This document shows, piece after piece, positions 51,481-60,421 of a stretch of 64,000 nucleotides of DNA (position 1 is its first letter; each line of letters opens with the position of its first letter). This DNA is from Deltaproteobacteria bacterium (lineage in GTDB: Bacteria > Desulfobacterota > Desulfomonilia > UBA1062): the NCBI GenBank assembly GCA_018433775.1, contig JAHDQN010000033.1, positions 41,987 to 105,986 on the forward strand, read 5' to 3'. Both the position numbers and the translations under genes were made by a program. The notes beneath the pieces were generated by a model. The model was not told the DNA's origin, made no database searches, and saw only the letters and a list, made by a program, of their open reading frames with translations.

Positions 51481-51651
51481 ATGAATATACGGAAATTTGC
51501 ACTGACGGCCTTTATTATTCTGGGTGTCCTCGATATCGTCTACGGCCTGCTCATGGATGATCGCATCAGCCTCTTTATGGGCCCCATTCTGATTCTCATC
51601 GCCGTATACCTGATTGCGCGGGAGAGGAAGCAGACCGCGGGAAAACAGTAA
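51481..51651 (+). CDS. Small two-helix membrane protein (56 aa)
   Basis: Short ORF with AAAGGA 7 nt upstream. The whole sequence is two hydrophobic helices separated by a polar turn: KFALTAFIILGVLDIVYGL, MDDRIS, FMGPILILIAVYLIARERKQ. The second helix ends in a basic tail (RERKQTAGKQ), so the C-terminus should be cytoplasmic. I do not recognise it. It lies between a flavin-barrel gene and a GNAT gene, spacing about 55 bp on each side, so co-transcription is possible. Confidence 0.5.
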   Translation: MNIRKFALTAFIILGVLDIVYGLLMDDRISLFMGPILILIAVYLIARERKQTAGKQ

Positions 51652-51703
51652 GAGCGCACGACCGAGTTGCATTCCGGAGTGATGCGATTATTGTTGGGGA
51701 CGT

Positions 51704-52615
51704 ATGACGATCACATATCGGGGAGCCCGTAAAGAGGATATCCCTCGGGTGGGAGAGGTGTACCGCAGATCTTCCGGCGAAATATTCGGGCGGTTCGGTT
51801 ATGCCTCGCAGCAAGATATCTCCTCGACGATAAACCCGTTTTATGAATTCACCCTGCGCCACGAGCCGGAAGGATTCCGGGTTGCCGTGGATGAGCACGA
51901 TGCGGTGATAGGGACGGCCATCAGCTGGGTGCGTGCACCGTTGTGGTTTCTGTCTCATCTCTTCATCCTTCCCGGGCACCAGGACCGCGGAGTGGGAAAG
52001 AATCTTCTGGACCAGGCCCTCCGGTATGCAGCGGAGCGGCCATGCATGACCATGTCGGTCATTACCTTTGCATTCAACCCGGTATCGGTGGCACTCTATA
52101 CCAAGGCCGGCATGTACCCCCGTGAGCCGGTGTATCTCTTCTCGGGCAACCCATGCGCTTCCTTCCGAAAGAACGTATCTGAACGGGCATGTCCGGACCA
52201 GCCGGTACAGGCAGGCGGTGATTCCATCGATCGGCTTTGCCGGATAGATGAAAACGTGCTGGGCATGCCGCGCAGGCTGCACCACGAGTATCTGCTCCTG
52301 GAGCAGCGGTATCCCTGTTACCTGTTTTCCGGGCACGGGGGAGAGTGCGGTTATGCATATGTGTCTCACCAGGGCGGGGTGGGCCCGGTGGCGGCACCAT
52401 CCCCGAATCTTTTCGAGCATGCTTTTTCCTGGGCAATTTTTGCTGCGGCTCGGCAGCGGGGAAGAGTTTCCGCAATGGTCCCGGGCTCAGGAAAGACCGG
52501 CATGAGGGTCGCTCTGGAGGCAGGCATGAAAATTCGCATGTCCTATAGCCTGCTCTCGTCGCAACCCTTTGGCGACTGGAACACCTATGCCCTGCATTCC
52601 CCAGGGTTGTTATAG
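51704..52615 (+). CDS. GNAT-family acetyltransferase with a second, divergent GNAT-like half
   Basis: 303 aa. The first half is a normal GNAT domain: VGEVYRRSSGEIFGRFG, SHLFILPGHQDRGVGKNLLD with the Q/RxxGxG loop, then TFAFNPVSVALYTKAGMYPR. The second half (about 165-303) repeats the fold in degenerate form: YPCYLFSGHGGECGYAYVSH and a terminal RVSAMVPGSGKTGMRVALEA, GMKIRMSYSLLSS. Tandem GNAT proteins often acetylate amino acids, polyamines or antibiotics; the substrate is not evident. Confidence 0.8.
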   Translation: MTITYRGARKEDIPRVGEVYRRSSGEIFGRFGYASQQDISSTINPFYEFTLRHEPEGFRVAVDEHDAVIGTAISWVRAPLWFLSHLFILPGHQDRGVGKNLLDQALRYAAERPCMTMSVITFAFNPVSVALYTKAGMYPREPVYLFSGNPCASFRKNVSERACPDQPVQAGGDSIDRLCRIDENVLGMPRRLHHEYLLLEQRYPCYLFSGHGGECGYAYVSHQGGVGPVAAPSPNLFEHAFSWAIFAAARQRGRVSAMVPGSGKTGMRVALEAGMKIRMSYSLLSSQPFGDWNTYALHSPGLL

Positions 52616-52631
52616 AATACAGACTACCAGA

Positions 52632-53921
52632 CTACAGCTTGCGGTTGTCGATGACCCGCACGGCCTTTCCTTCGGCCACCGGGATGCTGCCCGGCTCGCA
52701 GAGGTCCACCTCCGGGGTGATGAGAAGCTCGTCTCTGAGCTCCCGGGTGATGGTGTTCCGCAGGCGCTCGAGCGACTTGTACGCGCCCACGTTTATCGAC
52801 GGGTCGATCTCCACCTGGACGATCATGTGGTCGTTGTGGCCCTTCTGCTCGAGGATGATCCGGTAGTTGCGCCCCACCCCGGGGATGCTGTTGAGGACCG
52901 ACTCGACCTGGATGGGGAAGATGTTCACCCCTTTGAGGATCATCATGTCGTCGCTTCGGCCCGTGATGCGCTCGATCCGCGCATGGGTCCGCCCGCAGGC
53001 GCATTCTCCGGACACCAGCGAGGTGAGGTCTTTGGTGCGGTAGCGGATGATGGGCATGGCCTCGCGGGAGAGCGTGGTGATGAGCAGCTCGCCCTTGCTG
53101 CCCGGGGGAAGGGGCTCCAGGGTGTCGGGGTCCACGATCTCCACCAGGTACGCGTCTTCCCAGATGTGCATGCCCTTCATCTCCGGGCACTCAAAGGCCA
53201 CGCCCGGGCCGTTCATCTCGGAGAGGCCGTAGGAGTTGAATGCCCTGATCCCGAAGAAGTCCTGCACCTTCCTGCGTGTCTCTTCGGAATGCGGCTCGGC
53301 GCCCAGGACCGCAAAGGAGAGATCGGGAAACTCCCTGCGGGGGTCGATGCCTTCGGCCTCCAGTGTGTCGGCCAGGTGCAGGGCATAGCTCGGGATCACG
53401 TGGATGGCCGTGGTCTTGAACTCCTTCATGAACTTGAGCTGGCGCTTGGTGTTGCCCGGGCCGGTGGGGATGGTGAGGCAGCCCAGCCTCTCCGCGCCGT
53501 AGTGGAGCCCCAGGCCGCCGGTGAAGAGCCCGTAGCCGATCATGTTCTGAAACACGTCGTGCCTGCGCAGGCCCATCATGTAGAGGCAGCGGGTGACCAG
53601 CTCGGTCCAGTTGTGGAGGTCGCGGGCGCTGTGGTAGACGACCGTGGGTATTCCGGTGGTGCCGGATGACGAATGGAGCCTGACCACCTCATCGAGAGAG
53701 GTGCAGACCATGCCGTAGGGGTATGCGTCTCTGAGGTCCTGTTTCGTGGTGACCGGCAGCTTACGGATATCGCTGAGATCACGGATCGTGTAGTCCCCAA
53801 GTCCCCTTTCACGGTAGAAGGGCGCCCGGCAAGCCCTCGCGAGAGTCTCTTTCAGCCTTCCAAGCTGGAGCTCCTTAAGCTCCTGCCGCGAAATACATTC
53901 ATCGTTTTTATTCCAGTACAT
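52632..53921 (-). CDS. Phenylacetate-CoA ligase-like AMP-forming ligase
   Basis: 429 aa, PaaK length. It forms aryl- or acyl-CoA from a carboxylic acid, ATP and CoA. N-terminal family marker SRQELKELQLGRLKETLARA; P-loop LHSSSGTTGIPTVVYHSARD; FNSYGLSEMNGPGVAFECPE and the C-terminal hinge CACGRTHARIERITGRSDDM with KGVNIFPIQVESVLNSIPGV. GGAG precedes the ATG. Anaerobes use such enzymes for phenylacetate, other aromatic acids or related substrates. Neighbours do not specify which; an ACT protein and a 2-oxoacid oxidoreductase lie 5 kb away. Confidence 0.87.
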   Translation of the reverse strand: MYWNKNDECISRQELKELQLGRLKETLARACRAPFYRERGLGDYTIRDLSDIRKLPVTTKQDLRDAYPYGMVCTSLDEVVRLHSSSGTTGIPTVVYHSARDLHNWTELVTRCLYMMGLRRHDVFQNMIGYGLFTGGLGLHYGAERLGCLTIPTGPGNTKRQLKFMKEFKTTAIHVIPSYALHLADTLEAEGIDPRREFPDLSFAVLGAEPHSEETRRKVQDFFGIRAFNSYGLSEMNGPGVAFECPEMKGMHIWEDAYLVEIVDPDTLEPLPPGSKGELLITTLSREAMPIIRYRTKDLTSLVSGECACGRTHARIERITGRSDDMMILKGVNIFPIQVESVLNSIPGVGRNYRIILEQKGHNDHMIVQVEIDPSINVGAYKSLERLRNTITRELRDELLITPEVDLCEPGSIPVAEGKAVRVIDNRKL

Positions 53922-54253
53922 GGATGCTCCTCACGGATGTGAGCGGCGGTCGATGCTCCCGGCCACGTCTGCCCTTGCTGATATCACCGGTGCTACATGC
54001 GGTCGTATGGTGCCGGCTTCTCCAACAGGGGGAATCTCATCGTAACAACCCGCTTCCCCATCGTAAAAAATTCCGTAAAAGCCCTGTATTCCACATAGAC
54101 CTACCACGACACGGGGTCCAAGTCAATCCGGCTTCGGATATCTCACCCCATCACCTGATTCCTTATTCCTTTACGCTCGGCGCGAACATGTTATTTTATC
54201 AGAAGCTTGGGAGAAACCGTCGAGGAAGGGGAGAACCTGCGGCCTTCAGGGAG
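53922..54253. other. Intergenic region of 332 bp
   Basis: No gene supported. Holds the promoter of the ligase gene and the space before the secG terminator. Confidence 0.4.
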
Positions 54254-54290
54254 AAAAAACCGCCAGGCCTTAAATAAAAGGCGCCGGCGG
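54254..54290 (-). terminator. Rho-independent terminator of the pgk-tpiA-secG operon
   Basis: Reading on the minus strand: CCGCC (54290-54286), internal loop, GCCTT/AAGGC inner stem with 6 nt loop, GGCGG (54264-54260), then TTTTTT (54259-54254). It lies about 60 bp after secG. Confidence 0.65.
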
Positions 54291-54347
54291 GAGTTTTCCG
54301 GTGGTAACCTCCGCGCTGACCCTTGGTGCAGCAGTTTCTTCGGGATG

Positions 54348-54740
54348 CTACTGGGCAGGGCTCGGCTCGGCCGGCGTCTGGCCCTGCGGCGCAGCCGGGA
54401 TCGACGGCGCGGCAGGTGCGGCGCCGGCTTCCCCGCCCGGTTGGGGCGCTGTCTCGCCGGGGACCGCAGGAGCGGTTGTGGTCTGGCTGTCCATGATACT
54501 CTGGGTCGGCCGCTCAAAGGTAAAATACCCCAGGGTGAGCGAGGTGAGCATGAACACGACCACCAGGACTCGCGTCGCCTTGTTGAGAAAATCGGCCGGA
54601 CCGGCAGAGCCGAACAGGGCCTGCGAACCCGCCCCGCCGAAAACGGCGCCGATATCAGCCCCCTTGCCCGACTGCAGGAGCACGGCAATGATCAGCAGTA
54701 CCGACACCACGATGTGAATGGTTAAGAGAAGTCCGTACAT
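54348..54740 (-). CDS. secG: Preprotein translocase subunit SecG
   Basis: 130 aa. Two transmembrane helices (LLLTIHIVVSVLLIIAVLLQ and VLVVVFMLTSLTLGYFTF) around the conserved SGKGADIGAVFGGAGSQALF loop, followed by a Pro/Ala-rich tail (about 80-130) that is longer than the E. coli protein. SecG assists SecYE in protein export. It lies 4 bp downstream of tpiA, the classical pgk-tpiA-secG order. The tail is poorly conserved and low complexity. Confidence 0.9.
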   Translation of the reverse strand: MYGLLLTIHIVVSVLLIIAVLLQSGKGADIGAVFGGAGSQALFGSAGPADFLNKATRVLVVVFMLTSLTLGYFTFERPTQSIMDSQTTTAPAVPGETAPQPGGEAGAAPAAPSIPAAPQGQTPAEPSPAQ

Positions 54741-54744
54741 AGTC

Positions 54745-55503
54745 TCACTTTCCTTTAAAACGTATTATTCTTTCGAACGAGGCCGCATCGAGGCTGGCGC
54801 CCCCTACCAGGGCGCCGTCGATATCGGCCTTCGCCATGAGTGCATCGATGTTGTCGCCCTTGACGCTGCCGCCGTAGAGAAGCCGGACCCTCTCCGCAAC
54901 CTCTTGACCGAAGAGATCGCTGAGGAGCCCCCTGATGAAGGCATGGACCTCCTGTGCGGTCTCCGGCGTCGCGGTCTTTCCCGTACCGATGGCCCAGACC
55001 GGCTCATAGGCGATGACCAGGGATCCGGCCTGCCCGGCATCCAGTCCTGCGAGGCCGTTTTTCACCTGGGCCTCGATCACGGTGTTCGTCTTTCCCGCCT
55101 CGCGCTGGTCAAGGGTCTCACCCACGCACACGATCGGGGTGAGGCCGCCTCTGATCGCGGCGAACAGGCGCTTGTTGACCGTTTCGTCCGTCTCGCCGAA
55201 ATACTGCCTGCGCTCGGAGTGGCCGATGATCGCGTGGCTCGCGCCCGCGCTCGCGAGCATGGGCGCGCTGATTTCCCCGGTAAAGGCGCCGGAGTCTTCC
55301 CAGAAGACGTTCTGGGAGCCTACCATGACCGGGGATCCCCTGAACGACTCGGCAAGGGCGTGGATGTAGAGGCAGGGAGGGCAGACGAGAATCTCTGGTC
55401 TGCTGACATCAGAGACCCGCTGCGCGATATCATCGGCCCAGGAAGAGGCCTCGTCCAGGGTCTTGAACATCTTCCAGTTGCCGGCTATGAGAGGTATTCT
55501 CAT
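54745..55503 (-). CDS. tpiA: Triosephosphate isomerase
   Basis: 252 aa TIM barrel, normal length. Markers: LIAGNWKMFKTLDEASS (catalytic Lys), VGSQNVFWEDSGAFTGEIS, ASHAIIGHSERRQYFGETDE (catalytic His), VIAYEPVWAIGTGKTATPET (catalytic Glu, loop 6) and LLYGGSVKGDNIDALMA. Glycolysis/gluconeogenesis: interconverts dihydroxyacetone phosphate and glyceraldehyde 3-phosphate. In the operon after pgk (13 bp gap). Confidence 0.96.
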   Translation of the reverse strand: MRIPLIAGNWKMFKTLDEASSWADDIAQRVSDVSRPEILVCPPCLYIHALAESFRGSPVMVGSQNVFWEDSGAFTGEISAPMLASAGASHAIIGHSERRQYFGETDETVNKRLFAAIRGGLTPIVCVGETLDQREAGKTNTVIEAQVKNGLAGLDAGQAGSLVIAYEPVWAIGTGKTATPETAQEVHAFIRGLLSDLFGQEVAERVRLLYGGSVKGDNIDALMAKADIDGALVGGASLDAASFERIIRFKGK

Positions 55504-55516
55504 TCTTTCTCCACTC

Positions 55517-56701
55517 CTATCGTTCCAGGGACTTCACCCCCGGGAGCTCTGCGCCGCCGAGCATCTCCAGGAAGGCACCGCCCGCCGTGGAAACGAAGTC
55601 GACCTTGTCGGTCAGGCTGCTCTTGTGCAACGCCGCATCTGTATCACCTCCACCCACGATGGTCAATGCCTTTGAATTCGCAATCTTCCTCGTGATATCC
55701 ATGGTTCCCTGGGAGAAGGGCTCCTGTTCGAAGACCCCCATGGGGCCGTTCCAGACGATCATGCTGCAGTCATCGAGCGCCTCGGAGAACAGGGCGGCCG
55801 ATGCCGGGCCGATGTCGAGGCCCATGAGATCCGGGGGGATCTCCTGGATGGTCACGGTCACGGCATCCCGGCCGGACTTGGGATCCGCGGCGCACACACA
55901 GTCGACCGGCAGATAGAGCTTCACGCCTTTGCTGCGGGCCTTCTCCATGATGGACCGGGCGGTATCCACGAGATCGTCCTCCACCAGAGATTTTCCGATG
56001 CCCTGGCCCAGGGCCTTGATGAAGGTGAAGGCCATCCCGCCTCCGATGATCACCTTGTCGACCTTCTCGATGAGGTTCTCGAGCACCTCCAGCTTGCCCG
56101 AGACCTTGGCCCCCCCGATCACGGCAGCATAGGGACGCTTTGGGTCCTTCAATGCCTTGTTGATGTACTCGACCTCTCTGAGCATCAGAAAGCCTGCAGC
56201 GGTATCCTTGAGATAGTCGCAGATACCCACATTGGATGCATGGGCGCGGTGGGCCGTGGCAAAGGCATCGTTGACATAGCACTCGCCCAGCTCGGAAAGC
56301 TTTTTCGCGAACTCGGGGTCATTCTTTTCCTCGCCGATGTGAAACCTCAGGTTTTCGAGCAGGATCACCTCGCCGGAAGAGAGGTTGCCGACTATCTTCT
56401 TCACCTCGTCACCCGCGCAGTCGGGCGCCATGTTGACGCTCGTCCCCAGAAGCTCCGAGAGGCGGCGCGCCACGGGCAGCAGGCTCATGGACTTGACCAC
56501 CTTGCCCTTGGGACGGCCCAGGTGGGACATGAGAACGACCTTTCCCCCCTGGTCAATGGCATACTGAATGGTGGGCAGGGCCTCCCGTATCCGGGAGTCG
56601 TCGGTGATGGCGCCCTCTTCGTCGAGGGGAACATTGAAATCCACGCGTATGAGAACTTTTTTCGATTTCAAGTCCAGTTCCTTGATGGACCGAATACCCA
56701 T
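55517..56701 (-). CDS. pgk: Phosphoglycerate kinase
   Basis: 394 aa. Blocks: KVLIRVDFNVPLDEEGAIT, VVLMSHLGRPKGKVVKSMSL, LLENLRFHIGEEKNDPEFA, AAVIGGAKVSGKLEVLENLI, GPMGVFEQEPFSQGTMDI and VGGGDTDAALHKSS. Catalyses ATP formation from 1,3-bisphosphoglycerate, or the reverse. AAGGAGG precedes the start. First gene of the pgk-tpiA-secG unit. No gap gene is adjacent. Confidence 0.96.
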   Translation of the reverse strand: MGIRSIKELDLKSKKVLIRVDFNVPLDEEGAITDDSRIREALPTIQYAIDQGGKVVLMSHLGRPKGKVVKSMSLLPVARRLSELLGTSVNMAPDCAGDEVKKIVGNLSSGEVILLENLRFHIGEEKNDPEFAKKLSELGECYVNDAFATAHRAHASNVGICDYLKDTAAGFLMLREVEYINKALKDPKRPYAAVIGGAKVSGKLEVLENLIEKVDKVIIGGGMAFTFIKALGQGIGKSLVEDDLVDTARSIMEKARSKGVKLYLPVDCVCAADPKSGRDAVTVTIQEIPPDLMGLDIGPASAALFSEALDDCSMIVWNGPMGVFEQEPFSQGTMDITRKIANSKALTIVGGGDTDAALHKSSLTDKVDFVSTAGGAFLEMLGGAELPGVKSLER

Positions 56702-56883
56702 AAATATGTCCTCCTTACCCTGGTATGTTCAGAATGTGGAATGCCGTACGCTTAAAAAAAGAAAGCTCGAGAAGACAGCGTATGTGTGCTCTTAAAATTC
56801 AGCCCCTTTACAAACAGCCCCGGTTCCTTTTAAATAAGTGATGTATATTATTAAGGTGTAAGATATGTCAATGGGATTTCAAG

Positions 56884-57570
56884 ATGGCCGATGACGGCAG
56901 GGCAGGCTCTGAGATGCTGGATGCACTGGGCGACCGCTTTCTCCTGCTCGTCGGCAGCCTCATCAGCGGGAACCTCAAACGGGCGGCCGTGCTCGCCGAA
57001 GAGGCCCTGCGCCACGGCGACGGCTCCCATCCCGGGATCATGTCCCAGACCCTCATCGAGGAGATGGCCCAGGCCCAGGCCCTCAAGAACTCCCTCATCA
57101 ACCTTCCGTCCGTGGTACCCGGGCTGGGCACCATCGTTTCCTTATCCCTGGTGGGTGTCGAGAACTTCTATCTCCTGGACCAGTCGGTCACCCTCGTTCT
57201 CGCCCTGTGCCTCATCCACGGAAAGGACATCGAGGACCGGGCGGCCATCGAGGATTTCACGATGAGGGTCATCGGCGAGGTGTTCGGGATAACGAACCGG
57301 GAAATGGGGGAGGATTCCCGGTCCATCACCAGGGAATACGTCTCCCGGCTGCTTCCCATGAAGTACTTCAGCAGGGGCCTGGACCGGGGGATGCGGAGGG
57401 TCCTCCGCCGGCTCGTGCCCATGAGGAGCCGCTCCCGCCTGCTCCCCGTGGGAATCGGCCTGGGCTCGTCCGCCGTGAGCGCCTACGACACCATCGTGAA
57501 CGTGGGCCAGGCGACCCTGAGGCGTCTGCCAAGGATCCCGGACGCGAGTCCGGCGGCCTCCGGCAGATAG
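56884..57570 (+). CDS. EcsC-like hypothetical protein
   Basis: 228 aa. The central part has helices MAQAQALKNSLINLPSVVPG and LGTIVSLSLVGVENFYLLDQ (amphipathic/hydrophobic), then ALCLIHGKDIEDRAAIEDFT. This resembles the EcsC protein family, which is associated with membranes and of unknown role. The C-terminus is basic (RRVLRRLVPMRSRSR) followed by IGLGSSAVSAYDTIVNVG, also seen in EcsC-type proteins. Start assignment is uncertain. Convergent with the downstream ACT gene. Confidence 0.45.
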   Translation: MADDGRAGSEMLDALGDRFLLLVGSLISGNLKRAAVLAEEALRHGDGSHPGIMSQTLIEEMAQAQALKNSLINLPSVVPGLGTIVSLSLVGVENFYLLDQSVTLVLALCLIHGKDIEDRAAIEDFTMRVIGEVFGITNREMGEDSRSITREYVSRLLPMKYFSRGLDRGMRRVLRRLVPMRSRSRLLPVGIGLGSSAVSAYDTIVNVGQATLRRLPRIPDASPAASGR

Positions 57571-57620
57571 GGATCGGGGGGCTTCGCCTTAAAGGTGCCC
57601 GGGGAACGAGCCTCCGGCTC

Positions 57621-58049
57621 TTACAGGCGGTAGATGTCCTTGTCCCAGAGCTTTACCCAGTTGCGCTTGAGCACATCGGTGGCGACCGGGGTGTTGTCCA
57701 CCTCCAGGATCATGATGGGGTTCGATGCCCTGCCGATGTAGGGATACATGGTGATCACGTTGATCTTCGCATCTCTCAGCGGCTTGAGGACGGCGTTCAT
57801 ACCGCCCGGATGGTCCGGCATTTCAACGGCGAGCACGCCGCTTTCCTGATACTCGAATTTCTCTGCGGACAGGGCGTTCTTTGCCTTCTTGGGATCGTCC
57901 ACCACGATGCAGATGGAGGAAACCTCGGCCGATTCCTGCCCTACCGAGATGGCCCTGATATTCACCCCGTGCTTGCCCAGCGTGTCGCTCAAGTTGGAGA
58001 GCTTGCCCGATACGTTTGCGGTCTCAAGACGAAACTGTTTGACTGCCAT
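57621..58049 (-). CDS. ACT domain protein
   Basis: 142 aa made of two ACT units: QFRLETANVSGKLSNLSDTL, GKHGVNIRAISVGQESAEVS and GVLAVEMPDHPGGMNAVLKP, LRDAKINVITMYPYIGR. ACT pairs bind amino acids. Genes of this kind are commonly found beside 2-oxoacid:ferredoxin oxidoreductases or PaaK-type ligases, and here the gene starts 3 bp after the gamma subunit gene, so it belongs to that operon. A regulatory or sensing role is likely; the ligand is unknown. Confidence 0.83.
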   Translation of the reverse strand: MAVKQFRLETANVSGKLSNLSDTLGKHGVNIRAISVGQESAEVSSICIVVDDPKKAKNALSAEKFEYQESGVLAVEMPDHPGGMNAVLKPLRDAKINVITMYPYIGRASNPIMILEVDNTPVATDVLKRNWVKLWDKDIYRL

Positions 58050-58052
58050 GAC

Positions 58053-58598
58053 CTATGTCTCCCTCGAAAAATAATCGTACCCTGTTGTCAAGGCCTTGAT
58101 GTTCTTGTCTTTGAAGCGGTTCTTTCCCTTTCCCAGGATTTCCCCCATGTTGTCGAGGAGAGTGGAGATCTTGACCAGGCGCGTGCAGCTCACGAAGGCG
58201 CCCAGCATGACCATGTTGGCATAGCGCTCGCCCACGGTCCCGATCGCGAGCTCGTTCACGGGGATATCCACCACGTCGATATCCCCTCTCACCGGCCTGG
58301 TGGTGACGATGCTGGTGTTGATGAACACCTCGCCGCCGGAAACGGTCTGGTTCTGCAGGCGCTGGAGGGAAAGGTTGTCCATGATGACGAGGTAGTCCGG
58401 AGAAGACGCCACCGGGGACGCGATCTCCTCGTCCGAAATGGCGATGGTGCACGAGGTGATGCCGCCGCGCATCTCCGCGCCATAAGAGGGCAGATAGGTG
58501 ACGTAATGCCCTTCGAGCATCGCCGCCCACGCGAAGGCCAGGCCGGAAAAGAGAATTCCCTGCCCGCCGATTCCGCTCATGATGGTTTTCTGAAGCAT
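58053..58598 (-). CDS. 2-oxoacid:ferredoxin oxidoreductase gamma subunit
   Basis: 181 aa. MSGIGGQGILFSGLAFAWAA at the N-terminus (gamma domain signature) and GAEMRGGITSCTIAISDEEI. Pairs with the alpha and beta subunits to oxidise a 2-oxoacid to acyl-CoA with reduced ferredoxin. Separated by 5 bp from the beta gene. Alpha, beta, gamma and ferredoxin-like delta genes are all present. Confidence 0.9.
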   Translation of the reverse strand: MLQKTIMSGIGGQGILFSGLAFAWAAMLEGHYVTYLPSYGAEMRGGITSCTIAISDEEIASPVASSPDYLVIMDNLSLQRLQNQTVSGGEVFINTSIVTTRPVRGDIDVVDIPVNELAIGTVGERYANMVMLGAFVSCTRLVKISTLLDNMGEILGKGKNRFKDKNIKALTTGYDYFSRET

Positions 58599-58603
58599 GG
58601 CGT

Positions 58604-59356
58604 CTATTTGTCCTTCTTTGTCGTGTTATCTTTCATGACCCCGATGGGGTATTCCTTTTCCATCGTTTCTTCCAGATAGACGAAGGCCTCCCGGGGGCTC
58701 ACCTTCCAGTTGGTGGGGCAGGGAGAGAGGACCTCAACGAGCGAGTAGCCCGTGCCCGCCATCTGGACCTCGAAGGCCTTTTTGATGGCCTTCTTCGTCT
58801 CCCGGATCTTGGCCGGCGTGGCCAGCGAGGTCCGGGTGACATAGGCGGCGCCGGGCAGGGTTGCGATGAGCTCGGTGATCTTCAGCGGGTATCCCTCCAC
58901 CTCGGTCCTCCTGCCGTAGGGGGAGGTGGTGGTCTTCTGCCCGATCATGGTGGTGGGGGCCATCTGGCCTCCGGTCATGCCGTACACCGCATTGTTCACG
59001 AAAATGCTCGTGATCTTCTCGCCCCGGTTCGCCGCGTGCAGGGTCTCGGCGGTCCCGATTGCGGCCATGTCCCCGTCGCCCTGGTAGGTGAAGATGATCC
59101 TGTCGGGCTGTGCACGCTTGAATCCGGTGGCCACGGCGCAGCCCCGTCCGTGGGCGGACTCGCACACGTCGAAGTCGAAGTAGTTGTAGGCGAGCACCGC
59201 GCAGCCCGCAGGCGGAATGCAGATGATCCTGCCCCGCATATCCATCTCGTCGACCAGCTCGCAGACGAGCCGGTGGATGATCGAATGCCCGCATCCCGGG
59301 CAGTAGTGGTTGGACACCGGCTTCAATGACTTGGGTCGGGTGTATATGGCCTTCAT
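58604..59356 (-). CDS. 2-oxoacid:ferredoxin oxidoreductase beta subunit (TPP-binding)
   Basis: 250 aa. HYCPGCGHSIIHRLVCELVD near the N-terminus carries the Cys pair, and the TPP/Mg site is TYQGDGDMAAIGTAETLHAA, followed by FVNNAVYGMTGGQMAPTTM, the typical GDGD-AxxG-NN pattern. Gene starts immediately after the alpha gene stop (no gap). The substrate cannot be read from this subunit alone. Confidence 0.92.
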   Translation of the reverse strand: MKAIYTRPKSLKPVSNHYCPGCGHSIIHRLVCELVDEMDMRGRIICIPPAGCAVLAYNYFDFDVCESAHGRGCAVATGFKRAQPDRIIFTYQGDGDMAAIGTAETLHAANRGEKITSIFVNNAVYGMTGGQMAPTTMIGQKTTTSPYGRRTEVEGYPLKITELIATLPGAAYVTRTSLATPAKIRETKKAIKKAFEVQMAGTGYSLVEVLSPCPTNWKVSPREAFVYLEETMEKEYPIGVMKDNTTKKDK

Positions 59357-60421
59357 CTAGAGCTCCTTCTGCAGCCAGTACCGTTCGATGATCCGGGCGA
59401 TTTCCTGGGGAATGGGCACGACCCCGCCCGGCCGGCCGTAAAATTCGCAGGGGACCCTGCCCTCGATCGCCAGGCGCACATCGTCGAGCATCTGGCCGGT
59501 GCTCATCTCGAACACGAGGAAGAGCTTGGTCTTTTTCGCAAGACTGCGGATCGCCTCTTCGGGGAACGGCCACAGCGTGATGGGGCGGAGCAGGCCGACT
59601 TTCAGCCCCTCGCTCCTCGCCCGCTTGACCGCACCCTTGGCAATGCGCGCCGCCGTGCCGTAGGCGATGATGGTCAGCTTCGCGTCATCGGTCATGAACT
59701 CCTCCCACTGGGGGAGCTCATGCGCCATGAGGTCGTATTTCCGCTTGAGCTTCCAGTTGTGCTCCTCCATCTCCGCCGGATCCAGGATCAGGGACTTGAC
59801 GATCCGGGAGGGCCTGTCCTGGGCTCCGTCCAGGATGTAGTCCTTGGGAGGGATCTCCACCTCGGGCCGCTCGTTCAGGGAGATGGGCTCCACGATCTGG
59901 CCCATCATGCCGTCGCCCAGGATCATGACCGGGGTGCGGTAGAGATCGGCCACGTCGAAGCTCTTCATGGTGATGTCGTAGAGCTCCTGCACGGACGCCG
60001 GAGCATAGACGGGCATGCGGTAGTCGCCGTGGCCTCCACCCCGTGTCGCCTGATAGTAGTCGCCCTGGCTCGGGGCGATATTCCCCAGGCCGGGCCCGCC
60101 CCGGTTGATGTTGACGATGACCGCCGGGAGCTCGAGTGCGGCCATGAACGAAAGCCCCTCCTGCTTGAGGCTGATGCCCGGAGAAGAGGAGCTGGTCATG
60201 GCGCGCTTTCCGCTCGCGGCCGCGCCGAGCACCATGTTGATGGACGCGATCTCGCTCTCGCCCTGGAGGAACACCCCGCCCACCTCCTCCATACGCCTGG
60301 ACATATATTCCGGGACCTCGTTCTGCGGGGTGATGGGGTAGCCGAAGTAGCACGTGCAGCCTGCACGGATCGCGGCCTCTCCGAGGGCGTCCGTGCCTTT
60401 CATCAGAACCTTCTTATCCAC
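59357..60421 (-). CDS. vorB: 2-oxoacid:ferredoxin oxidoreductase alpha subunit (VorB-like)
   Basis: 354 aa from GTG 60421, which overlaps the delta gene stop by 8 bp and has GAGGTG upstream. Sequence like VorB, the 3-methyl-2-oxobutanoate (2-ketoisovalerate) dehydrogenase subunit: CYFGYPITPQNEVPEYMSRR, GGVFLQGESEIASINMVLGA, SSSSPGISLKQEGLSFMAAL and NINRGGPGLGNIAPSQGDYY. Such enzymes act in branched-chain 2-oxoacid oxidation or reductive carboxylation. Substrate is by family, not proved. Confidence 0.85.
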   Translation of the reverse strand: MDKKVLMKGTDALGEAAIRAGCTCYFGYPITPQNEVPEYMSRRMEEVGGVFLQGESEIASINMVLGAAASGKRAMTSSSSPGISLKQEGLSFMAALELPAVIVNINRGGPGLGNIAPSQGDYYQATRGGGHGDYRMPVYAPASVQELYDITMKSFDVADLYRTPVMILGDGMMGQIVEPISLNERPEVEIPPKDYILDGAQDRPSRIVKSLILDPAEMEEHNWKLKRKYDLMAHELPQWEEFMTDDAKLTIIAYGTAARIAKGAVKRARSEGLKVGLLRPITLWPFPEEAIRSLAKKTKLFLVFEMSTGQMLDDVRLAIEGRVPCEFYGRPGGVVPIPQEIARIIERYWLQKEL

